From Adiantum capillus-veneris (Eukaryota > Streptophyta > Polypodiopsida > Polypodiales > Pteridaceae), in NCBI GenBank assembly GCA_014529385.2, contig CM043953.1:109626549-109690548 (forward strand): a stretch of 64,000 nt of DNA, given 5' to 3'. The notes under the pieces were generated by a model, which did no database searches, was not told the DNA's origin, and saw only the letters and a list, made by a program, of their open reading frames with translations. The translations under genes and the position numbers were made by a program. This document shows, in pieces, positions 21,960-33,622 of the stretch. Within the stretch, counting starts at the first letter, position 1. Every line of letters begins with the position of its first letter.

Positions 21960-24050
21960 TGGCCTGGGGGAAAAGGGTACAACACCCGGTACACAATATG
22001 ACTGCCTCTCTATAGCCGAGGGATCAACCCGCACCCCTACCCATATAGAAACACACACAACTTCCCAATCAACAAACAATCACTGCCCGAGCCCGTTCCT
22101 GACCAACCCAGACTAAACACCCACAGTCGGAAGACATACCATGATGGATTTTGTCTTTGACCCTTCAGAGAACCCTCACCCAAAGATATGCTATTCAAAA
22201 TCGAATGACAATTTACGGATGATATAAGAGCCCTTGGTATACACACACCTTAAGTACTATGACCTTTCAAAATTGAAAGCTTGCACAAACCCTGCCCATA
22301 TCCGCTTTTGCATGCACCACTCTCGTGCAAGATACACATAATTGACACTAACACAAAAAAGATGAAAAATATTCTCTTAAACACCATAAATATAGAGATG
22401 GTGCCGATGCAATTCACTTTAATTTTTTTCCCCTCCCTGCACTATAGGCAGCCCCCGAACACACCCTTTTTTGCAGTGCTTGCGGTGTATGCAACGGGCC
22501 GCGTCTCTCTTCATTGCAACCAGTCACTCTATAAATCAGCCCATAAAGGTCATCTCTTGCTTTCTCTGGATAGTGCAGCCCATACGATGCCCGCAGCACC
22601 TATCCATGTGGCTCTCAGCTTCCCTTCTTAAGAAATTTTGATATGGCGGCCTCCTTTTGCTTCTGTAGGAGCTTATGACATCCTTCATCACCAGCGACCA
22701 CCTAGTACCGGCCTCTTGATGCAGTTTATCATCCTGCTTACAGTGCTCGAAGGCCCTCCATCCCCTCCAAAAGACCCACCACTTGTAGCACATCACCCTT
22801 GTACGCTTGCCTCCACTCTTTGTAGTACTTGGCGGCATTCTTTCTCTGCATATAGCACAACAAACTCCCGGCTCCACCTGCAGGTTGCGGCCCTCTTCTT
22901 GGAGAGCTAACTCCTCTTTTGTAGCTCTTGGCTCCTGTAGACCTGCTCGTGCATGCCAACCCCCCCAAGACCGCACACGGGTTCCCTTCTCCTGCCGGTT
23001 CTTGGCCCTTGTGTCACGACGCCACTCTCGGCCTTCTGTCGAGTGCCCTCAAACCCTCCTTATCTTCTCAAGCCCTGCGCCACTTAAATCCCTTGTTGGT
23101 TGCCTTGCAGCTCCTCCAAGCTCTTACAGGGGTGGCCCCGCTTGAGACCAACCCCGCCAGCTCCCCTCCTCTTGACCCTCAGCTCTTCCAGGCCAGTGCC
23201 CCCCTTCGTTTCCAACGTGGCGGGCTCCTCTGCAGTGCCACCGGGCCACATGCAGTTCACGCTATGGGTTGCCCTTCATATGGCACCCTCCTTCCTCCAG
23301 CGCTTGCTCTCCCCACTGTAACGCTGGTTGCTCCTCCTGTCCAGGCGGCCCTCTTCTGCCATCAAGCCATATAGATGGCGCTCCCCTTATTCACCACCCC
23401 GCTCAACTGCTACTTGCACTCCCCTTTCCACTCTCGGCCTTGCTCCTTCTCCCATGCAGATGGCGTTTTTTCCTGCATGCCCACCACCTTTCAATTTTTT
23501 TTAAAAATCTAACTCTTCGACTTGAGCCGCTTCCCACCACCCTTGCTTGCCCCAACCATCGGAACAAAAAGCTCCCTTATGCAATACTTTGACCAATCGC
23601 TGTCCATCGGATATTGAACTTGTCAATGGGCAATGGTTTTGCATACATCACGGCACCTCATGCAATCCACACACCATAATATCACCACCATCCGAACTGG
23701 TCATTAAACCACTGTCATTTGGCATACTCCCCCACCAATAGCTTCAAATACATTGCTATAAAAATCCAAGTGGTACTAGGCATAGAGAGCCACAAAAAGC
23801 ATTGATAGAAGATGCACCCACACCCCTTCTCATAAACTTTCCCGATCAAGTGAGCTTGAAAACCACCTCCGCACCGGTTCCTTTAGCAAGACTTCAAAGC
23901 CATGATTGGCCTGTAAAGTGCCATGTTTGGCACACACACCATAGTCTCACTTGTTCCAGGCTGCATCTAGCACTTGCCAAAGTCTGTGACCATCAACATG
24001 CATGATTCCCTGCTGACACTTTCATGGGTCGACAAATTCTAGGTGCACCA
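21960..24050 (-). repeat. 3' LTR of the minus-strand element (keeps the Copia empty site)
   Basis: Colinear with 27650-28378 plus 33623-35010. At about 22677-22700 it reads GACATCCTTCATCACCAG without interruption, the exact site where the other copy carries the Copia element. It holds no gene; the open frames here are shared with the other LTR and show no domain. Confidence 0.75.
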
Positions 24051-24188
24051 TCATTGCCCAACCCCTCGTTGAGCATTCATGCTCAGCCATAGCATTATTT
24101 AGATAATATACCATTGCATAAGAATAAACTGATAGATACTATGTAGAAGAGCTAGATAAATAGCAGTAGATAGATAGAGAGAGATTCA

Positions 24189-25300
24189 CTATCTGCCATA
24201 GCACCCACCTGGATCAAATGAAAAGCCATAGGCTTTCCCAATTGTAATGAAGCTTCCGCCAGGATAAAAAATAGCTTTGATCATTGTCATCCATCTGTAA
24301 AACATAGGCAAGTATTCCCTGCTTTGCACCTGTAACTTTGTCAACCAACCAGTCTTGTAGACCTTCATAGCACCACCCTTCAAAAAGTTGTGTACATGGA
24401 CCATCTCCACGCCCAAAACAAACATGCACACCCTGCATAGCTTATGCATCCTGTGTCTCCTAGCCATCGTCTAGAGAGATCTCCATAGCATCATCGTCTT
24501 CAAGAAAAACAACCTGCAGCAATTGGCATAGCGGTGCTTGCATAGCCACTTTCAACATCATATCTATCATCATGGCACCCACCTGCGGTAACTCATCATC
24601 CGAAGCAAATGTTGGCATACCTTCACTTGTAGGCACTTCAAACAGCACTGGAGCAGGCACACAGCCTCGCATATCCAGTATCCTCACCATCGCTTTAGCA
24701 ATCAAAATCTGTGTCTCGTCATCAACATCGACCACCGGATCATCGAACCCCCAATCTGCTTCATCAAAGCACTCTTCTTCAGTCAACATGGCCTTACCAT
24801 CACAAGGCAAGATAGAGGGTTGCCCAACCCCTTGGTCCACACAAAATGTCTCTTCACCTGCAATCTGTTGCTCTTTGACCACCTTATTGATATGCATAAC
24901 ATCATATATCTCATACCTTGAGAAAGCAGACTCCGTTTCCCATGTGATGTCTGTATCCAAGGCACTGCTATAGCTCGAATACACCTCGGCTTTCTCCACA
25001 AAACTCACCGGCTTTGGCACTTCAGCTATCTTCTCCACTGCTTGCTTTTTGGAAGTCACTTGGTCAAGCACATCAGGTGGTACTTGGTAAACTCCTCTCT
25101 GCAGATGCTAAGGCCTCATAGGCCCACACGGTATCGTCTCTGCTCTGTCATCACGCCTATCCGCTGCTACCACATGTGCATCAACAATGGGTCGGATTAC
25201 CTAAAGCTCTTCCCTAGAAATTGGCCTTGGCACCAATAGACACGCTAGAACTTGCTTTGCCTGTTGCTTCTTTAAAACCTTCTTCGTTCTGCTCTACGCC
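24189..25300 (-). pseudogene. accessory or partial ORF of the LTR element
   Basis: The frame 25071-24460 is an acidic, Val-rich stretch of about 200 residues, followed in other frames (24467-24189) by a Gly/Trp-rich segment (LQDWLVDKVTGAKQG; YVLQMDDNDQSYFL). The upstream continuation to 25300 (GVEQNEEGF) is open but cut by the inverted-repeat element. I do not recognise a family. Its position between the gag remnant and the 3' LTR suggests the C-terminal part of the element's coding region. Frame changes suggest decay. Confidence 0.35.
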
Positions 25301-25707
25301 ATTAGGAGATTTCGGAGGTCTTTTGGAGGGCCTTTTGGAAGAGAGAGGAAAATAAGCTCCTCCAATGAGAGAAGAGCCTACGTTACGTAGAAAAATAGAT
25401 TGATATTAACAAAAATATAAAAGGTGTCCCTCTCCTCATTTAATAATCTAGTGGTCCTTGAAGACGATCACTCTCTTTCATTTAATGTGAGCACCTTTTT
25501 CAGAAGGTAGATGCGGTGCATTTGATACGGCTTACGTCATCACTAGAATTCAAAAAGTTACAAAACTATCAAGTGGTGGAAGATTTTGAAACTTTTGATA
25601 CTGTCAATGCGTCCGGAACGCCCAAATATCCTAGAAATGAATGTCCAATTGCCTAGCTCCGACATCCAAAGAGGCAAAGAATGTCAAAAACCCCTAAAAG
25701 AACATTT

Positions 25708-25769
25708 TACTAACGGCGCGCGAGGGGGCATTCCAAAATTTTGGAATGCCTCATCGCGCGCCATTAGTA
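25708..25769. repeat. 62-nt hairpin H5 (inside left TIR)
   Basis: TACTAACGGCGCGCGAGG pairs with CGCGCGCCATTAGTA, and the centre CATTCCAAAATTTTGGAATG is a perfect palindrome. Counterpart of H8 in the opposite TIR. Confidence 0.9.
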
Positions 25770-26091
25770 AAAAGCCCCTTTTTTCCTCTTTTAGAGAGCT
25801 TTCTGAGAGGAAAATGTCAAAAAATCTCTAAAAAGGCCTCCATCTATCACATAGGTTTTTTCTTCATCATCTTAGCCTTAGAGATCATAATTTCGGGTCT
25901 ATAAGAGTGAGCACGCACACCCATTGTTACAATTCTACAAAGTGCATTTTAATCACACACACACACACACACACACACAGACAAATATAACATATACACA
26001 ACCACACAGAGACACAAATATAACATACACACACACAGACAGACACACACAAAGACACACACACTCACAAACACACAGACACACAAATATA

Positions 26092-26126
<35 letters not shown>

Positions 26127-26131
26127 AAGAG

Positions 26132-26167
<36 letters not shown>

Positions 26168-26172
<5 letters not shown>

Positions 26173-26228
26173 TAGGCGCGCGTAGAGAGGCACAACCGGT
26201 GTGCATGTCTCTATGTGCGCCTTTAGTA
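26168..26228. repeat. 61-nt hairpin H6
   Basis: TACTATAGGCGCGCGTAGAG pairs with CTCTATGTGCGCCTTTAGTA around a CCGG centre. It is the reverse counterpart of H2. Confidence 0.85.
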
Positions 26229-26297
26229 CTGTGCATCCACCAGTGTATGTGTTTATGTGTGTATGTGTGAGTGTTATAGAGAAAGGAAGTAAGGCAG

Positions 26298-26338
<41 letters not shown>

Positions 26339-26352
26339 TTTCTGTGACCTTA

Positions 26353-26413
26353 TACTAACGGCACGAGGAGGTGTTTTTTGAGGTCAAAACATGCTCCACG
26401 CGCGCCGTTAGTA
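26353..26413. repeat. 61-nt hairpin H7
   Basis: TACTAACGGCACGAGGAG at the left and CGCGCGCCGTTAGTA at the right. It is the reverse counterpart of H1, with a few mutations in the left arm. Confidence 0.85.
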
Positions 26414-26481
26414 ATGGGAGTCTCTCACTCTCTCTCTCTTTAAATATGGTAAGCTATAGAAAGGAGAGGGAAAGGGAGAGG

Positions 26482-26533
<52 letters not shown>

Positions 26534-26629
26534 TAGATAGATAGAGAGCATGGTGCAAAAGTGCAATAGAGAAACATGGGTAGGCTTTCTTGAAAGATAA
26601 TTGTCCAAAAATCACTAAAAGGAGCTTTG

Positions 26630-26691
26630 TACTAACGGCGCGCAGAGGGGCATTCTAGCATTTTAGAATGCCTCCTCACGCACCTTAAGTA
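26630..26691. repeat. 62-nt hairpin H8 (inside right TIR)
   Basis: TACTAACGGCGCGCAGAGG pairs imperfectly with CCTCACGCACCTTAAGTA, with CATTCTAGCATTTTAGAATG at the centre. Reverse counterpart of H5. Confidence 0.8.
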
Positions 26692-27130
26692 AAAAGCCCA
26701 TTTTTTGGGGGTTTTTTGACATTTTTTGCCTCTCCGGATGTCGAAATGAGACAAGTAGACATTCGTTTTTAGGGTATTTTAGCGTTTCGGACACATTGGT
26801 GGTGTCAAAAGCCTCAAAATCTATCACTATTTGACAGTTTGTGACTTTTCAGCTTTCAGTGATGACGTAAGCTGCCTTGAATGCGCCGCACCTGCCTCCT
26901 GAAAAAGACGCTCACATTAAATAAAAAAGTGACCGTTTTCAAGGACGATTGGGAATATAAATCTACTTTTTAAAGTGTCTGGTTGTCCTTTTGGACATAC
27001 TCACAAGGTGCAAGTGTATTTTAAAAAAAGTTTCTAGAGAGAGAAATACAATTTCTTACAAGGCCCTCCAAATGACCTCCAAAATTTTCTAATGCATAGA
27101 CTACTGCCTCCTCATCCGTGCACGGTCCCT

Positions 27131-27609
27131 TTATCTCGAATTTATCCGCACTTTTACATGCAAGCAGTCCACAAACTTGGTCATCTTCAAAAAATCTGCA
27201 TTCTCTACAGTAGCTACCTTAACCAACTTGCTCCATATGGCCTCAAACTCCCACACGAATGCTCGGAAATCACCGTCAAGTCTTTGCTTGAGGTTGTCCA
27301 TCATCTGCTTCACTTCACTCCACTGCGTTTGGCCAAATATCGGCTTCGGAATTCCGCTTCCAATGTGCTCCAGTCTTGTTTTTCTTCAGCCTGTAAGCCC
27401 TCATACCATACCTTTGCTTTTCCACAAACCAGGAGCGGGAAAGCTTGGACCACTCCCTCTTCTCTTGACAAGCTGCTCTCCAGCAGAAATAGACCATAGT
27501 CCTGCAGCCATACCTCAGCATCTTCAGCACCTGTAAAAGTCAGAAAACCCGACCATGCCATTCTTGTTACATCCTGCTCTTCAAGCCGTGACACCGTCTT
27601 TGACTTCAC
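27131..27609 (-). pseudogene. Retrotrans_gag-like capsid ORF of the minus-strand LTR element
   Basis: 27609-27310 reads SGFLTFTGAEDAEVWLQDYG, then VVQAFPLLVCGKAKVWYEGL, then DWSTLEAEFRSRY, the hallmark order of plant retrotransposon gag proteins. 27313-27131 continues in an adjacent frame with FVWEFEAIW and related gag helices. It starts about 40 nt after the 5' LTR end (27650), as expected for gag, and is cut off by decay and by the inverted-repeat element at 27089. Frame changes indicate a pseudogene. Confidence 0.65.
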
Positions 27610-28378
27610 CGAGAAGCAATCAGTAGCTCCTCAGTGAGGGCACCACTGATGGGATGGGGGAAAAGGGTACAACACCTCGTACCCAATATGACAACCTCTC
27701 TATAGCCTAGGGATCAACCCGCACCCCTACCCATACAGAAACACACACACAACTTCCCAATCGGCAAACAATCACTTCCCGAGCCCGTTCCCAACCAACC
27801 CAGACTAAACACCCACAGTCGCAAGACATACCATGATGGCTTTTGTCTTTGACCCTTGAGAGCACCCTCACCCAAAGATATGCAATTCAAAATCGAATGA
27901 CAATTACGGATGAAATAAGAGCCCTTGGTATACACACACCTTAAGTACTACGACCTTTCAAAATTGAAAGCCTGCAAAAACCTTTCCCATATCCACTTTT
28001 GCATGCACCACTCTCATGCAAGATACACATAATTGACACTAACAGAAAAAAGATGAAGAATATTCTCTTAAACACCATAAATATAGAGATGGTTCCGATG
28101 CAATTCACTTTAATTTTTTTCCCCTCCCTGCACTATAGGAAGCCCCCGAACACACCCTTTTTTGTAGTGCTTGCGGTATATGCAACTGGCTGCTTTTCTC
28201 TTGATTGCAACCAGTCACTCTGTAAATCAGTCCGTAAAGGTCATCTCTTGCTTTCTCTGGATAGTGCGGCCCATACGATGCCCGCAGCACCTATCCATGG
28301 GCTCTCAGCTTCCCTTCTTAAGAAATTTTGATATGGTGGCCTCCTTTTGCTTCTGCAGGAGCTTATGACATCCTTCAT

Positions 28379-28699
28379 TGTTGAGATGTCGAGCTCTACA
28401 TCTTGAGATGGCATCCACTACGGGTCTTGGCTCCTTACGACATTTACTCATTGGCGCGTTAGGTGACCGACACGGAGGATCTCTGCCAGTGATTCTACAG
28501 CTGGACTACACTTATAGTGCCAGCCTAGTACGCTTCTAGCGAGTTCACACTTAGTGACCGCATGTACATATGTGCTACTTTTCAGTTTTAGCACTTAGTC
28601 ATTTTGTACTCTCTTTTCTGTGAGAAGAAGAAGAAGCTTTCCATCTCTGTGTGCTTTGTGCTTGTCTTGTGTAGCTCTCTTGCATCCTCATTCTTTACA
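28379..28699 (+). repeat. Copia 5' LTR
   Basis: 321 bp, differing from the 3' LTR mainly by a 6-bp insertion near 28402 and a few substitutions, so the insertion is fairly recent. The transcription start and polyadenylation site are expected here. Confidence 0.93.
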
Positions 28700-28987
28700 T
28701 GGTATCAGAGCCTGGTGCAGGCAAGAGAGGCTAAGAGAGCAAGAGCATCACAATCCCTTCGTTCGCAATCCACGACCACAAAAAATTTTAGGGGTTTTTC
28801 GTACAAGTTTCTGAACAGGTCTCCAAAGTGCAGTATACAGAGATTTACTGTACAAGTACAGTGGTTGTATGTACACTTGATTGTGGACACTCGTTGAGTG
28901 TAGAAAGCATTACAGGTACCACGATAGCAGGTTCAGCAGATTTGAAGGTTTTTGCAGATTGCAGCTATTTTGTCTTAGTGCTTCAAG

Positions 28988-31900
28988 ATGTCTGACGGTT
29001 TCAGACAGATTGTCACTGAGAAGCTTGAGAAAAATAACTACCCTGCATGGAAGTTCAAAATAACAAATTTCCTAAAAGGAAAAGGTTATTGGGACTATGT
29101 AGAAGGAGACAATGAAAAGGAACCAGAGATCCCCGAGGCAAATGCTACAGCAGAACAAAGGAAAGCTTTGAGGGACTGGCAACAATGCCAAAGCAAAGTG
29201 ATGTATTGGCTTTCTATGAGCATTACAGATGGCATGATGGGCTATCTACAGGATGCTGAAACCCCCGCCATTGCATGGAAAAACTTAGGCACAGTGTTCG
29301 AGGTGAACACAAAGGCCAGGAAGCTTCAACTAAAGTCGGAGCTAAATTAGGTTAAGAGGAACAACCTCTCCATCAATGATTATGCCTTGAAGATCAAGAG
29401 TATCATTGAGGCTCTTGGATCTATTAAAGTCTCAGTGGAAGATGATGACATTGTCCGTGCATGCTTGGATGGCCTAGGAGATGAGTATGTACATTTCAGG
29501 TCTTCCATGAATTAAAGAGACGACATCCCCGTGTTCCAAGATTTGATTTCTATGCTTATTCTTGAGGAGAAGAACCTTGACACATCTTCTTCTCATGGCA
29601 GAAATAATTTTGAACAGGCCTTCTATTCTAACTCCAACAGAGGTAGAGGTAGAGGTCGTAGTCGAGGCCCAAGGGGTTGCAGGGGCCAATTTCAAGAAGT
29701 TCAATCAAATCAAAACAATACAGGTGGCAGGGGAAACCAGTCTCAAGGCAGGGGGAGTCAAAGAGGTCGTGGTGCAGGATCAAGCAGGCAGCAACATACT
29801 GCAGATAGAAGAGAATGTTGGACTTGTGGTGAAAGAGGTCACATGTCACGTGACTGTCCAAAGGAAAAAGCAAGTGGAAAGAGAGAACAGGGCAACTATG
29901 CATCGACTAGAAGAGATGTAGATGACAGCAAAAACGAGCGCATGTTTGTTATGCAACATGTAATGAATACAATGACTGCAGAGAATTCCACCCAAGATGA
30001 TGTTTGGTATGTGGATTCAAGTGCCTCTAATCACATGACGTCTCGTGGAGAGTGGTTTAGAGATATGCACAAACCAGATGTTTCAGGCTATGTGCAGACA
30101 GGAGATGACACAGCTCACCCCATTGCTCATGTAGGGACATACCTCTAAATAGGAAGAGTGGCAAATCAAAGTACTTAGCAGATGTACTTCATGTCCCAAA
30201 CATTACAAAGAATCTTGTTTCTGTTGGACAAATGGTTGAGCAGGGTTTGCAGGTTCGCTTCAATCCGAATGGATGTTATGTAGAAGATTTCCAGAATGGC
30301 TGTAAGCTGATCACAGAGGGCAAATGTGTGGGCAAAATGTTTACGCTGAATGTAGACATGCCTGAGGTAAAAGCTGCATTATTTGCACAGGGCACAGGTG
30401 TTGTGGCTGATGTTGACATTTGGCACAAACGCATTGGCCATGTCAATGAGCAGAGATTGCGCAGCATGCAATCAAAACAGATTGTAAAAGGTTTGCCCAA
30501 ATTCAAGGTGGATGGTATGCATAAAGTGTGTGCAGTATGCCAGTTTGGAAAACAGTCAAAGGGCTCATTTCCACATGAGCGCAATGTATGTAAAAAGCCA
30601 CTTGAGGTGGTGCACACAGATGTTTGGGGTCCAACCGATACTGCAATTATACATGGTTGCAGGTATTATGTCTCTTTCATTGATGACCATACAAGGAAAG
30701 TATGGGTCTACTTCATGCGTAACAAAAGTGAAGTGTTTGGTCACTTTCAAGACTTTAAAGTCATGATTGAGAAGGATACAGATATGCAAATCAAGACATT
30801 GAGGTCAGATGGAGGGGGAGAGTACTTCTCCAATGATTTTTCAAATTTTTTGCGAATGCATGGTATACGCAGGCAGTTTACATGCAGATATACTCCACAG
30901 CAGAATGGGGTTGCAGAAAGGAAAAACAGGCACATTGCAGAGGTTGCACGTGCATTGATGAATGAGAAGAACATGCCTCATCATTTCTGGGCTGAAGCTG
31001 TAAATACAGCTGTGTACATTATGAACAGGACACCTACAGTTGCGGTGCATGATGTAACACCTGAGGAAAAGTTTACAGGTACAAAGCCTCATTTGGCACA
31101 CTTGAAAGTGTTTGGCTGCATAGCTTACGTGCATGTACCAGATGAGTTGCGTAGGAAATTGGATCCTAAAGCAGAGAAATGTATTCTTGTGGGATATTCC
31201 CTTGAGCAAAAGGGGTACAGGTGCTACAATCCTACTACACCAAAATTACGAGTGAGCAGAGATGTAGTCTTTGATGAGATGAGCAGCTGGTACAGTAATG
31301 CACATGGAACTATTGGGGCTGATGTAAAAGATGATGTGGTTGTACAAAATGTGAGTCCACAGTCACATGTTTTGAGTGGACCACAAGAGTTCTCTTCTCG
31401 TGGCTCTGTTGAGAAGCCATGGAATGGTAGACTATGTACGCAGGTTACTCCACCAGCAGGTACAGGGAATGTATCACAAAAAGGAAAGGAAAAGGTTCAT
31501 GAACCTCCCTTTATGGCTGATGCATCATCAGGTTTCTCACATGTAGACATGTATTCAGATGGTTCTGAACAAAGTCTTGATGAGGAATTTGGAATTCCGG
31601 CTATCAGGACACCTGGTGTAAGGAAAGTACAAGAAGATGCTAGAGGGCAAAAGAGTGACCCAGGACCGCGCAGATCTAATAGAGTCAGAAATCTAGTTCA
31701 AAAATTGACTTATGATGGATATCTAGCTCATCACCAAGCCTACATGTCTAAGGTGATACAGGATGTGGAGCCCACATGTTTTGAGGATGCGCTTGGAAAT
31801 GTGCATTGGGATGATGCAATGAATGAAGAGATGGCTGCATTGGAAGCAAACGACACATGGGAGTTGGTGCCATTGCCAAGTGGCAAGAGAGCTATTGGCT

Positions 31901-33389
31901 GTAAATGGGTGTATAAAACCAAGCATAAGGTTGATGGTAACATTGAGCATCACAAGGCAAGGCTGGTCGCAAAGGGTTATGCACAGACGTATGGCATATA
32001 CTATGAGGATACCTTTGCTCGAGTGGCAAAGATGATGACTGTGAGAGTTGTCATAGCAGTGGCTGCATATAGAGGATGGATTATGCATCAAATGGATCTA
32101 AAGAATGCCTTCTTGAATGGTGAGTTGCAAGAGGAAGTTTATATGGATCAGCCACCTGGTTATGTCGATCAGGTTACCCAGATTATGTATGCAGACTTCT
32201 CAAAGCTTTGTATGGTTTGAAGCAGGGCTCTAGAGCATGGTATGACAGGATTTCCAAGTATCTTGTCAGTATTGGGTTTAGGAGAGCTCATGCTGATCAT
32301 TCACTCTATGTACGTGAGAGTGATGTGGGGATTGTGGTCATTACCATATATGTAGATGACCTTATTATTGTGGGTGACAATGCTATGGAGATTGACCATG
32401 TGAAGGGTCTTCTCAAACAGGAGTTTGAAATGAAAGATTTGGGCGAGTTGCGCTACTTTCTTGGCATTGAGGTGATCAGGACTCCAGAGGGTGTATGGCT
32501 GTCACAGAGACAATATGCTTTGGACATGTTGTCAAAGTATGGTATGGCTGATTGTAAGCCAATTTCTATTCCCTTGGATGTGAATGCAAAGCTGAGTGCA
32601 GAGAAGGGTGATGTTGTTGAGGATGTCAAGATGTACAGGAAGATTGTGGGTAGTCTAATCTACTTGACTATCACGAGGCCAGACTTGAGCTACACAGTAG
32701 GCTTGGAGAGTCAGTTCATGCAGCTTCTGAGGAAGCCACATTTGGATGGAGTACGACACACACTTCGGTATGTGCAAGGGACTCTTGACTATGCATTGTT
32801 CTATGCAACAGATGCCCCATTAGCATTGTACGGGTATACAGATGCAGATTGGGCAGGTAGCATTGTTGATAGGAGATCTACGAGTGGTGTCATGTTCTCT
32901 TTTGGGAGTGCTGCTGTTACTTGGAGCAGCAAAAAGCAGCCTACGATTGCTTTATCGAGCACATAGGCCGAGTACAGAGGTGCAACAGTTGCGGCGTGTG
33001 AGGTAGCTTGGCTACGCACATTATTTGAGGACTTGGGAGTGCAGGTGGACCAGCAGATTGTCATCCATTATGACAACCTCAGCAGCATGCAGTTGGCTAG
33101 GAACCCAGTGTTCCATGCCAGGACCAAGTACATAGAGGTCCATTACCACTACGTTCGAGAGCGAGTGTTGGCGGGCGACATCGACTTGGTCTACGTCATC
33201 ACAGAGGAGCAGATAGCGGATATCTTTACCAAGACCCTCGAAGCTGAGAAGCTTCGACGTTTCTGGACTATGCTTGGACTCTGCGACATACAGAGCTTGA
33301 GGGGGAGTGTTGAGATGTCGAGCTCTACAGCTTGCATCCACTACGGGTCTTGGCCGCTTACGACATTTACTCACTGGCGCGTTAGGTGA
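28988..33389 (+). pseudogene. Copia gag-pol polyprotein, interrupted
   Basis: Domains in order: gag (28988-29520); CCHC knuckle CWTCGERGHMSRDC (about 29816-29860); protease with WYVDSSAS (about 30004), where the usual DSG is DSS; GAG-pre-integrase and integrase (HVNEQRLRSMQSKQIVKGL; TDVWGP; SFIDDHTRKVWVYF; RSDGGGEYFS; TPQQNGVAERKNRH) at 30420-30960; reverse transcriptase 31790-32470 with MDLKNAFLNGELQEEVYM and IYVDDLIIVG; RNase H from about 32800 (DADWAG...), ending IADIFTKTLE. Breaks: TAG at 29348, TAA near 29513, a frame change between 30148 and 30232, a frameshift near 32205 and TAG at 32964. Each domain keeps its catalytic residues otherwise. Confidence 0.93.
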
Positions 33390-33622
33390 CCGACACGGAG
33401 GATCTCTGCCAGTGATTCTACAGCTGGAGTACACTTATAGTGCCAGCCTAGTACGCTTCTAGCGAGTTCACACTTAGTGACCGCATGTACATATGTGCTA
33501 CTTTTCAGTTTTAGCACTTAGTCATTTTGTACTCTCTTTTCTGTGAGAAGAAGAAGAAGCTTTCCATCTCTGTGTGCTTTGTGCTTGTCTTGTGTAGCTC
33601 TCTTGCACCCTCATTCTTTACA
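33308..33622 (+). repeat. Copia 3' LTR
   Basis: 315 bp, preceded by the polypurine tract at about 33299-33307 and followed by the TTCAT target duplication. Confidence 0.93.

Larger units (their letters stand above)
25305..27089. mobile_element. 1.8-kb non-coding inverted-repeat (foldback) transposon with internal hairpins
   Basis: Terminal inverted repeats of at least 330 bp: 25305-25770 and the reverse complement of 26630-27089 are alignable throughout, starting GGAGATTTCGGAGGTC on the left and GAAAATTTTGGAGGTC on the right. TA flanks both ends (25303-25304 and 27090-27091), consistent with a TA duplication in the LTR element's interior. It carries hairpins H5-H8, (CA)n and (GA)n tracts and no gene. 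The segment 25950-26530 is colinear, reversed, with 6008-6880 upstream of the H3/Ulp1 gene. Confidence 0.75.
28379..33622 (+). mobile_element. Copia LTR retrotransposon, nearly complete but broken
   Basis: LTRs at 28379-28699 (321 bp) and 33308-33622 (315 bp), both starting TGTTGAGATGTCGAGC and ending TTTACA. Five-base target duplication TTCAT at 28374-28378 and 33623-33627. The primer-binding site TGGTATCAGAGCC (28700-28712, initiator Met tRNA) touches the 5' LTR; a purine tract GAGGGGGAG precedes the 3' LTR. Integrase lies before reverse transcriptase, the Copia order. The uninterrupted site is present at about 22690. Confidence 0.95.

Noticed and set aside
22536-23592. Overlapping open frames in the 3' LTR
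   Set aside because: They occur on both strands in LTR sequence, are only partly shared with the other LTR and show no domain.
28700-28712. tRNA gene at TGGTATCAGAGC
   Set aside because: It is the primer-binding site of the Copia element (also at 44983 for Gypsy), not a tRNA gene.
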